NCBI GenBank assembly: GCA_002710015.1
Contig: PAOW01000009.1
Location: forward strand, 1-47,322
Direction of reading: 5' to 3'
DNA from: Methanobacteriota archaeon
GTDB lineage: Archaea; Thermoplasmatota; Poseidoniia; Poseidoniales; Poseidoniaceae
Length of the DNA: 47,322 bases
The notes below the pieces were generated by a model, which searched no databases, was not told the DNA's origin, and saw only the letters and a program-made list of their open reading frames with translations. The position numbers and the translations under genes are program-made. Below, piece after piece: positions 17,053 through 23,331 of this stretch (position 1 is its first letter; each line of letters begins with the position of its first letter).

Positions 17053-17618
17053 CTTCTAGAGATGATGCAGAAAAAGCGGTAGAAACTTTGCTGAACTACA
17101 TAGAAGGCTCCGCAACAAGAGAGGGACTACTCGACACTCCAAAGCGAGTTATAGATTCGTATGAAGAGATATTCGCAGGATATGGAATGGACGCCAACGA
17201 AGTTCTTTCTTCAACCTTTAACGCAGAGGGATACGATGGAATTGTGTTACTGCGTGACATAGAATTTCACTCTACTTGTGAACACCACTTGCAGCCATTC
17301 AAAGGCAGAGCACATGTTGCATACATTCCAGTCAAAAGAATTGTAGGAATAAGCAAACTTGCGAGAATCGTTGATCTACATGCAAGACGATTACAAAATC
17401 AAGAAAGGATAACCAGCAGTGTTGCAGATGACTTAGAAGAAAATATCAAACCGCTTGGATGTGCTGTTATATTGGAAGCCTCACATGGTTGCATGCAGTG
17501 TAGGGGTGTTGCAAAACAAAATGCTGTAATGACAACAAGTGCAATGCGAGGAGTATTTTTTGACAAGAGTGAAGCACGTAATGAACTGATGCAACTAATA
17601 CAATCACCGAAACTGTAG
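17049..17618 (+). CDS. folE: GTP cyclohydrolase I (type IA)
   Basis: 189 residues. Converts GTP to 7,8-dihydroneopterin triphosphate, the entry step to preQ0. Zinc ligands are visible: Cys77 and His80 in STCEHHLQPF, and Cys148 in SHGCMQCRGV. Other family motifs: HVAYIPVKRIVGISKLARIVD and the closing TTSAMRGVF. This is the bacterial/eukaryal FolE form. Most archaea use the unrelated-looking GCYH-IB/MptA enzyme, so the gene is likely of bacterial origin. It is coupled to the RHH gene by a 4-base overlap and followed by queE after 15 bases. Confidence 0.96.
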   Translation: MTSRDDAEKAVETLLNYIEGSATREGLLDTPKRVIDSYEEIFAGYGMDANEVLSSTFNAEGYDGIVLLRDIEFHSTCEHHLQPFKGRAHVAYIPVKRIVGISKLARIVDLHARRLQNQERITSSVADDLEENIKPLGCAVILEASHGCMQCRGVAKQNAVMTTSAMRGVFFDKSEARNELMQLIQSPKL

Positions 17619-17633
17619 TGTAGGGATGATTAA

Positions 17634-18230
17634 ATGACAAAGTATCCGGTAGTAGAGATATTTCACTCAGTCCAGGGCGAAGCATTTCATGCTGGAATTC
17701 CACACGTTTTTGTTAGGTTCGGAAATTGTAATTTGCGATGTGAATGGTGTGATACTGACTTTCTAAAGTACACAGAGATGACATTAGAGACTATCATTTC
17801 AAAAGTATTAGCGTTTAATTGCAAACGAGTTATATTTACAGGTGGAGAGCCGTGCCTTCAAGATCTAGACACAATCGGGAAAGAGCTGAAAAAACATGAT
17901 ATCTATCTATCCGTAGAAACTAACGGAACAATACCTGTCCCAGATGTCATCGATTGGATTTGTGTTTCTCCTAAAGATCAACTATATCCGAACTTAAACA
18001 TCAAACAAAGAAGTGGTAACGAACTAAAAGTGGTTTATTGCGGACAGGATTTGTCCTTGTATGATGACATTAAACAGGGATTTGAACATCACTTCCTACA
18101 GCCATGCTTCATGGAGAACGAAACTGTGGAACAAAACGGAAAAAACTTTGCGAAAGTTGAACAGATTGTCAAAAGTTCACCAGGTTGGAGACTATCTCTA
18201 CAAACTCACAAATGGATGGGTGTCGACTAA
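17634..18230 (+). CDS. queE: 7-carboxy-7-deazaguanine synthase (radical SAM)
   Basis: 198 residues. The radical-SAM cysteines Cys32, Cys36 and Cys39 lie in CNLRCEWCD; the opening VEIFHSVQGEA and FTGGEP are typical of QueE. It rearranges 6-carboxy-5,6,7,8-tetrahydropterin to 7-carboxy-7-deazaguanine. The length is at the short end of the family, lacking long insertions. A possible Shine-Dalgarno (TAGGGATG) lies before ATG 17634. Its TAA shares a base with the ATG of the queC-msrB gene. Confidence 0.95.
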   Translation: MTKYPVVEIFHSVQGEAFHAGIPHVFVRFGNCNLRCEWCDTDFLKYTEMTLETIISKVLAFNCKRVIFTGGEPCLQDLDTIGKELKKHDIYLSVETNGTIPVPDVIDWICVSPKDQLYPNLNIKQRSGNELKVVYCGQDLSLYDDIKQGFEHHFLQPCFMENETVEQNGKNFAKVEQIVKSSPGWRLSLQTHKWMGVD

Positions 18231-19318
18231 TGAGAGCTATAATGTCATTAAGCGGAGGCATGGATTCAACATGTCTGTTATTGCGTTTGATTCAAAGTGG
18301 TTACAAAGTTACGTGCATATCTTATGAATATGGACAAAAGCACAGGATTGAGATTGATAAAGCAAAAGCTAATATTCAATATTTACTCGAAAAAGGCTTC
18401 GAGGTAGACCACAAGATAATTGATTTGACATCTGCAATGAGCACATTCAAATCTGCGCTAACCAATGCTGAAACAGATGTTCCAGAAGGATTCTATGAAA
18501 AGGACCAGATGAAATCAACTTTTGTGCCGAATCGGAATGCAATATTTTCTTCAATAATATACGGCTACGCACTTTCAGTCGCAATTGAGGAGAATACGAA
18601 TGTTAAAATCGCACTTGGAGTTCATTCTGGAGACCACGCAATTTACCCAGATTGCAGACCTGAGTTTTACGATGCACTTGAAAACGCATTCGCAGTAGGT
18701 AACTGGGATTCTGACAAAATTTCATTTGAATTGCCTTACATAAACGGCGACAAGGAAACTATATTGCGTGATGCGATTGATAACTGCAGGAAGCTCAATC
18801 TCGATTTCGATTCTGTTCTTGGTAATACACTTACATCATACAATCCCTCTGATTCAGGAATTTCGAGTGGTAAAAGTGGTTCGGATGTTGAACGTATTCT
18901 TGCATTTCATGCAATAGGTCGTAAAGATCCGATAACATACGCGCTTCCTTGGAAAGATGTCCTTGCTAATGCACTTGAGGAGAAACTACGGCACCACGTT
19001 ATGAAAGAAAACGGTACTGAGAGAGCCTTTACAGGAAAATATGACAAACATTTCGAGCCAGGGATTTACAAGTGCGCGGAATGCAATATGACACTGTTTG
19101 AATCAGCCTCTAAATTTGATTCTGGATGTGGCTGGCCTGCTTTCAATAGTGAAGATGAAAATGCAAATATCATCAAACTCGAAGACAGGAGTTATGGAAT
19201 GGTTAGGACTGAAGTTCGATGCTCAGGTTGTGATTCACACTTAGGACATTTATTTCAGGAATTTAGAGGACCAAGGTATTGTATTAATTCAATATGTTTA
19301 GAATTTGAGGGTGATTAA
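18230..19318 (+). CDS. queC: Fusion protein: QueC (7-cyano-7-deazaguanine synthase) plus methionine sulfoxide reductase B
   Basis: 362 residues. Residues 1 to about 235 are QueC: PP-loop SGGMDST (8-14), SYEYGQKHRIE, FVPNRNAIF and YPDCRPEFYDA, with the C-terminal AFHAIGRKDP. QueC makes preQ0 from carboxydeazaguanine, ATP and ammonia. The zinc cluster normally formed by C-Y...C-G-x-C-x-S-C is gone: the equivalent positions are Ser203, Ser213, Ser216 and Asp219. From about 255 a complete MsrB follows: NGTERAFTGKY, zinc pairs Cys282/285 and Cys331/334, KFDSGCGWPAF with Cys300, and the catalytic-type Cys351 in RYCINS. There is no stop or frameshift between the parts. The ATG overlaps the queE TAA; a longer frame from 18185 is rejected. 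queD starts directly after the stop. MsrB reduces methionine-R-sulfoxide; a link to deazaguanine synthesis is unknown. Confidence 0.95.
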   Translation: MRAIMSLSGGMDSTCLLLRLIQSGYKVTCISYEYGQKHRIEIDKAKANIQYLLEKGFEVDHKIIDLTSAMSTFKSALTNAETDVPEGFYEKDQMKSTFVPNRNAIFSSIIYGYALSVAIEENTNVKIALGVHSGDHAIYPDCRPEFYDALENAFAVGNWDSDKISFELPYINGDKETILRDAIDNCRKLNLDFDSVLGNTLTSYNPSDSGISSGKSGSDVERILAFHAIGRKDPITYALPWKDVLANALEEKLRHHVMKENGTERAFTGKYDKHFEPGIYKCAECNMTLFESASKFDSGCGWPAFNSEDENANIIKLEDRSYGMVRTEVRCSGCDSHLGHLFQEFRGPRYCINSICLEFEGD

Positions 19319-19780
19319 ATGACTAAGTTTTTTTCAGTAAAAAAATACGGACACGAAAGAGGATTATCGGCAGCATTTAGACAGTGGAGAGCGGAAAGCC
19401 ACTGCCGTTTTTTACACGGATATTCATTGGAGTTTGAGTTTAAGTTCGGAGCCATACGACTAGATGAAAAAAACTGGGTAGTTGATTTTGGAGGACTCAA
19501 AGAATTAGAGGCATGGTTGCGAGAGACATTTGACCACAAAACTCTGGTAGCCTTAGATGACCCAATGATGGAGACATTTCAGAGGTTGGATGCCGACTCA
19601 ATTATCGATTTGGTTGCAGTTGATGGAACTGGTGCAGAGATGTTTGCGAATATGGCATTGGAATTTTCTAGTGAATTAATAGAAAAACAGTATGGCGCTA
19701 GATGCTGGGTTGAGAGTGTAACCGTTCGAGAGCATGGGGCAAACAGCGCCATTGCTGAAAGATCAAAACTCTCAGATTAA
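19319..19780 (+). CDS. queD: QueD-like 6-carboxytetrahydropterin synthase, variant type
   Basis: 153 residues, PTPS/QueD fold by its position and by GLSAAFRQWRAESHCRFLHG, VVDFGGLKELEAWL, FDHKTLVALDDP and VTVREHGANSA. Canonical QueD binds zinc through the His of SAAH and both His of C-x-x-x-H-G-H. Here the first is Phe20 and the last is Tyr35, leaving His33, His28 and Cys29 nearby. From memory, the FRQWRAESHC type also occurs in marine alphaproteobacteria, suggesting an exchanged subfamily. Expected reaction: dihydroneopterin triphosphate to 6-carboxytetrahydropterin. The ATG comes directly after the queC-msrB stop. Confidence 0.88.
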   Translation: MTKFFSVKKYGHERGLSAAFRQWRAESHCRFLHGYSLEFEFKFGAIRLDEKNWVVDFGGLKELEAWLRETFDHKTLVALDDPMMETFQRLDADSIIDLVAVDGTGAEMFANMALEFSSELIEKQYGARCWVESVTVREHGANSAIAERSKLSD

Positions 19781-19792
19781 TTCAGTAAAAGG

Positions 19793-20617
19793 TTACCTAT
19801 CTGACTGATTATCTGGAGTTACTCTCTTCCGTCGGTCTCGTCTCCATTCTTCATTGCCAGATTGCTTTTGCAATGCTGTAGTTGCTTGAACGAATGCACC
19901 GATCATCCGTTCAGCTTCACTGTCGATTGGAAGACCACGAAGAAGAACCCTCTCAAAAACATCATTGATTAATTCTGATTTATCGCTATCTAAGGACTGA
20001 CAAAAATCATCAATTGATTTGCGCAGTATTAATCGTAAATCTGATGAAATGGCTTTTTGATTTTTTACTCCTTTTACAGTTAATCCGTTAATAATTCGAT
20101 CTCGATGTAATTCGTAGCATAATTGACTAACGGCATGCGACAGGTTAGCTATGGGATAACCCTCCCATGTAGGGAGCGTTACTAGAAAATCGCACAATCC
20201 AAGTTGTGAAGCGGTCAATCCCTTTCCTTCCTCTCCAAAGACCAGAGATACGCGACCATCATAATTCCTCAACTTATCACTCAGTTCCCATGGTAGGAGG
20301 AAATGCCTACGAAGTATTTTGGAACCTACCTCACGTTTGCCACTAGTCCCTATTACTAGGGAGGATTTTTCCACAGCCTCGGATAGTGTTTCACAAATTG
20401 AAGAATTATCTAATATGTATCCTGAATGCTTAGCTCGATTTCTTGCTTCATCGTCATCCACAGAGCAATTTGGATTAACTAATGTCAGTTTGTCAAATCC
20501 ATAATTTAACATCGCTCGAGAGATAGCACCAAGATTCCCTGGATGATTGATACCGACTATTATAATCTCGAGATCATAACTTGAAGCTGGTAGTGGGGCG
20601 TCAATCCTGTCACCCAT
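19793..20617 (-). CDS. trmJ: SpoU/TrmH-family RNA 2'-O-methyltransferase, TrmJ-like
   Basis: 274 residues from ATG 20617. All three SPOUT motifs are visible: motif 1 HPGNLGAISRAM, motif 2 LVFGEEGKGL, motif 3 PIANLSHAVSQLCYEL. The combination LPTWEGYPIANLSHAV is typical of TrmJ, which 2'-O-methylates position 32 of tRNAs with AdoMet. A longer frame reaches 20638, but the ATG at 20617 follows GGAGG with good spacing and overlaps the upstream TAA (TAATG), so it is preferred. It is the last gene of the ribosomal-protein operon on the minus strand; queD is convergent. Confidence 0.9.
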   Translation of the reverse strand: MGDRIDAPLPASSYDLEIIIVGINHPGNLGAISRAMLNYGFDKLTLVNPNCSVDDDEARNRAKHSGYILDNSSICETLSEAVEKSSLVIGTSGKREVGSKILRRHFLLPWELSDKLRNYDGRVSLVFGEEGKGLTASQLGLCDFLVTLPTWEGYPIANLSHAVSQLCYELHRDRIINGLTVKGVKNQKAISSDLRLILRKSIDDFCQSLDSDKSELINDVFERVLLRGLPIDSEAERMIGAFVQATTALQKQSGNEEWRRDRRKRVTPDNQSDR

Positions 20618-20820
20618 TACAATGCCTCCATTATCCAACGAGGATCACATGCAGAATAAAGAAAGAATACGGCTTCTTCATCATTTTCCCTATCCGGCAT
20701 AATCAGCGAGTGCTTGCGGAAATTGTGTTTATTTCTAAGATGCGAAATGATTTTTTCTAAATCACCTTTGCTACCGTGAACGCTGACTGGATTTCGGTCC
20801 CAGGCGACCCTTATCGCCAT
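20617..20820 (-). CDS. Small unknown protein in ribosomal-protein operon
   Basis: 67 residues, MAIRVAWDRNPVSVHG...ACDPRWIMEAL, probably alpha/beta, no cysteine pairs, no membrane segment. Not recognised. It is preceded by a GAGGCG ribosome-binding site, starts 9 bases after the eS17 stop, and its stop overlaps the TrmJ start. The tight coupling on both sides makes it a real gene and suggests a role in translation or tRNA/rRNA modification, which is inference from position only. Confidence 0.65.
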   Translation of the reverse strand: MAIRVAWDRNPVSVHGSKGDLEKIISHLRNKHNFRKHSLIMPDRENDEEAVFFLYSACDPRWIMEAL

Positions 20821-20829
20821 ATTAACGCC

Positions 20830-21021
20830 TCAATCGGTTCTTCGCTGGCGATATCTTGTGACGTATCCAGCAATCCAGTTTCGAAGTTTTTTAGATTCTA
20901 CATCTGTCAATTGCTCTACAACTTTTTTATTGTGATCGAAATCTTCAGTGAATTTTTCACCGTGCTCTTCGCAAAGAATAATCGCACGTAATTTGATAAA
21001 GGTTGGCCTAATATTTCCCAT
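20830..21021 (-). CDS. rps17e: Archaeal ribosomal protein eS17
   Basis: 63 residues. It starts MGNIRPTFIK and contains FTEDFDHNKKVVEQL and SKKLRNWIAGYVTR, the conserved eS17 core (IRptfIK, F..DF..NK..v..., SKklRN.iaGYiTR). Archaeal eS17 is about this size. GGAGGAG lies just before the ATG. It follows eL31 with a 2-base gap. In many euryarchaea the neighbour of eL31 is aIF6; here eS17 takes that place. Confidence 0.92.
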   Translation of the reverse strand: MGNIRPTFIKLRAIILCEEHGEKFTEDFDHNKKVVEQLTDVESKKLRNWIAGYVTRYRQRRTD

Positions 21022-21023
21022 GA

Positions 21024-21299
21024 TTACTCCTCCATTAATTTGACTTCGATTGGTATATCTGGTTCATCGTGTCGTGTGACTTGGAGCCTGATTTTTCTCG
21101 GAGGGTTCTCTATACCTCTTGACCATATAGCCTCATTTACAGCAGGATCAATCCAGACTTCCTCGTCCTCCTTGACTTTCAGATGTCTAACAACTTCATT
21201 TTTGATAATCTGGATAGCCCTAGGCGCTCTCTTGTAACGTGTAATGTTCCATGCATTCCTTAACGGAACGACTAATTCACTAACTGCTCCCCTTGCCAT
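21024..21299 (-). CDS. rpl31e: Ribosomal protein eL31
   Basis: 91 residues. Matches archaeal eL31: VVPLRNAWNITRYKRAPRAI, VRHLKVKEDEEVWIDPAVNE, IWSRGIENPPRKIRLQV. Large-subunit protein near the exit tunnel. The Shine-Dalgarno GAGGTGAAG in front of the ATG includes the stop of eL39, so the two are coupled. Part of the eS19-PDCD5-eL39-eL31 operon conserved in archaea. Confidence 0.96.
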   Translation of the reverse strand: MARGAVSELVVPLRNAWNITRYKRAPRAIQIIKNEVVRHLKVKEDEEVWIDPAVNEAIWSRGIENPPRKIRLQVTRHDEPDIPIEVKLMEE

Positions 21300-21304
21300 C
21301 TACT

Positions 21305-21460
21305 TCACCTCTGTAGTTTACTGCGTCTCCAATGATGTCGTTTTGGATGGGATACAGTATTTCTTGATGTTTTTAACATAACCCATACAGGAACACGACG
21401 ATTTTGTTTACCTGCTTTTAGGAGTCGAATTTTTTTTGCTGCTGGCTTATTTCTGGACAT
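21305..21460 (-). CDS. rpl39e: Ribosomal protein eL39
   Basis: 51 residues from ATG 21460 to TGA 21305-21307, below common length cut-offs. Sequence [20 protein letters not shown], then [11 protein letters not shown] and the [10 protein letters not shown] end are the eL39 signature. A small, very basic protein lining the peptide exit tunnel. It lies between the PDCD5-type gene and eL31, its usual place in archaea. Confidence 0.96.
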   Translation of the reverse strand: MSRNKPAAKKIRLLKAGKQNRRVPVWVMLKTSRNTVSHPKRHHWRRSKLQR

Positions 21461-21470
21461 AAATTTCACC

Positions 21471-21830
21471 TCAAATCCTGCGAATAGTTGTCTCTCTTTT
21501 TCCTTTTGAGAGACCAGATAGTATGTTTTTTAGTTGAGCATCGTTGACTGGAATAGCGATTTGATTGGTCTGAGCAAGTTTAGCAAGATGTGTTTTTACA
21601 CTTGTTGTCAAATCAGGATTTACTAAGTTTAGCCTAGATAATCTCGAACGTGCATCTGGAGTTAGAACTATCTTCATGGATTTATCTAATTCAGCAATTG
21701 CAGCTTGCTTTGCTTCTTCTTCTATCTCTGCCTCTGCTTGTGCTGCAGCCTGTTTCTCTAATTGAGTTTGGATTTCTGCCATACGTTGAGATCGAATGGT
21801 GGCTAACTCATCATCAGATTTTGATGTCAT
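21471..21830 (-). CDS. PDCD5/TFAR19-family DNA-binding protein
   Basis: 119 residues from ATG 21830; a GTG at 21839 could add three residues. The N-terminal charged helix ([21 protein letters not shown]), the coiled alanine/glutamate stretch, and the three-helix core with [19 protein letters not shown] are typical of the archaeal PDCD5 family. Its function in archaea is unclear (nucleic-acid binding). Location between eS19 and eL39 is the conserved archaeal order. Confidence 0.9.
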   Translation of the reverse strand: MTSKSDDELATIRSQRMAEIQTQLEKQAAAQAEAEIEEEAKQAAIAELDKSMKIVLTPDARSRLSRLNLVNPDLTTSVKTHLAKLAQTNQIAIPVNDAQLKNILSGLSKGKRETTIRRI

Positions 21831-21855
21831 TGTTGCCACGTCCTCTCACTTCCAA

Positions 21856-22347
21856 TTAGTATTTTGACAGACCTGGATACATAGTCTCGGCTTCAGGTCG
21901 AACGGAGTGTGCGACCTCGTCTAGGAGTTTGTGACCGCTAGATGTCAGAGAGCGCCCAGCAAATAATTTTTGATCACCATCGACTGATTGAACAGTTTTT
22001 GTTTCACGCATTTCAACCAAACCAGCATCGGTTAATTGTTGCAGCGCCGTTCGAATAATGTGCCTTGAACCCATTGCAGGAGTATGTGGATTCGAGCCGT
22101 TATCCTTTTTCCCACCATATGCTTGCGCAAGTGCATTTACTCCTATGGGACCTTCACGCCCAACCTTACGGAGAAGAGCTGCGCATCGCAGTTCCCACCA
22201 GTTATTTTGTGAGGGCGGGCGTTCCCTGTGAATACCAGTTTTAACGAAATCAGCCCACTGAGGTCTGTTTATCGATTCGATTTGAGACAACTTTTCAGCT
22301 AATGCTGGATTTAGGAGGTCTGCGGGAACATCGTAAAACGTCGTCAT
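21856..22347 (-). CDS. rps19e: Ribosomal protein eS19
   Basis: 163 residues from ATG 22347; the frame extends to a GTG at 22362, but MTTFYDVPADLL is the classic archaeal eS19 N-terminus. Further landmarks: RPQWADFVKTGIHRERPP, WWELRCAALLRKV, GPIGVNALAQAYGGKK and GSRHIIRTALQQL. Small-subunit head protein. First gene of the minus-strand operon, divergent from a membrane-protein gene. Confidence 0.95.
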   Translation of the reverse strand: MTTFYDVPADLLNPALAEKLSQIESINRPQWADFVKTGIHRERPPSQNNWWELRCAALLRKVGREGPIGVNALAQAYGGKKDNGSNPHTPAMGSRHIIRTALQQLTDAGLVEMRETKTVQSVDGDQKLFAGRSLTSSGHKLLDEVAHSVRPEAETMYPGLSKY

Positions 22348-22456
22348 CGTAACACCAAGCACCTTCCCGACCTAACTCCCCTATATGAATGGAACTGTTA
22401 TTGCAGAGGATTTTTTGACTCAAAATAGGATACTGCGGGCCTAGGTACAAGGATTG

Positions 22457-23287
22457 ATGAATGATTCTTTTTTAGACACCCACATGCGGAAAGCGTTAGC
22501 GCAGAATCCAAACCTGCTTCGGACGCTTATTGGGTTAGGTCTGACGCTAATTCTTCTGCTGGCTTATGCAGTTTATGGGGCAACTATTAACACCGAAATT
22601 TATGTTTATGAATCCAATTCGAATGAAACTGTTGTCAGTTTAGATGATGCCGAACGATATTACAGCCCAGATGATAACACCACTACATGGACGTGGGACG
22701 CCGATTTAAATGGCGTGAACCTAACATGGGTCAATCTAACGGTAGTTTCCTTATCGAGCGGATCGATAATCGCAATCTCCAATGGTGAAGGGCTGTATAG
22801 TCACCCAGACTTGGGTAATCCAGACGCTGATGATTTCTCTTGCACCGAATCGTGTAAAAAAAGAATTGAGCATAGAACCAATTCAACCGGTGAGTCAACT
22901 AGCATAATTTCTCTGACAAATCCAGACCCTGCGATAAGAGGAAAAGGATCTGTTTATGCAGATTCTCAGGAGGAAGCAAGCAAAAAAGCTACTAAAATAT
23001 TGAATTCGACCTTTGAACCAACTAAAGTTCGAATAACCATAATTGAAGAAGGTAACCGAACTGTTAACCCTTCCGTTGAATTAACTCAAGTTAATGAGTC
23101 TCTGTATAATGTAGAAATGTTTGAGGTTGATGCTGCAACCGAATTCCTATGGGCTCTTGCTGCCGTAATTGGATGTTTCAGTATGGTTCTAGTGCCATCA
23201 TTCACTGTATATTTCGCTGCTAGAGCTAAGCAAAAGAAAACTGAGTTGAAATTAGAATCCGCTAGAATAAACATAGAGGAAGAATAG
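22457..23287 (+). CDS. Two-TM membrane protein with extracellular loop, unknown function
   Basis: 276 residues from ATG 22457 (a TTG at 22454 is also in frame). TM1 about 24-45 (LIGLGLTLILLLAYAVYG), a soluble region of about 185 residues with many N-x-S/T sequons and one CTESC pair, TM2 near 226-252 (FLWALAAVIGCFSMVLVPSFTVYF), then a short charged tail. The middle part is probably outside the cell. No family recognised. It lies 44 bases before the large CARDB-type protein gene and may be cotranscribed. Confidence 0.7.
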   Translation: MNDSFLDTHMRKALAQNPNLLRTLIGLGLTLILLLAYAVYGATINTEIYVYESNSNETVVSLDDAERYYSPDDNTTTWTWDADLNGVNLTWVNLTVVSLSSGSIIAISNGEGLYSHPDLGNPDADDFSCTESCKKRIEHRTNSTGESTSIISLTNPDPAIRGKGSVYADSQEEASKKATKILNSTFEPTKVRITIIEEGNRTVNPSVELTQVNESLYNVEMFEVDAATEFLWALAAVIGCFSMVLVPSFTVYFAARAKQKKTELKLESARINIEEE

Positions 23288-23331
23288 CGAAGGTCTGATA
23301 TTGCTTGAGGTCTTGTGTATATCTGAGGCCC

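Noticed and set aside
19019-19318. MsrB part considered as a separate gene with its own start
   Set aside because: No stop lies between the domains, and there is no ribosome site before Met-Lys-Glu-Asn near 19000; the chain reads through.
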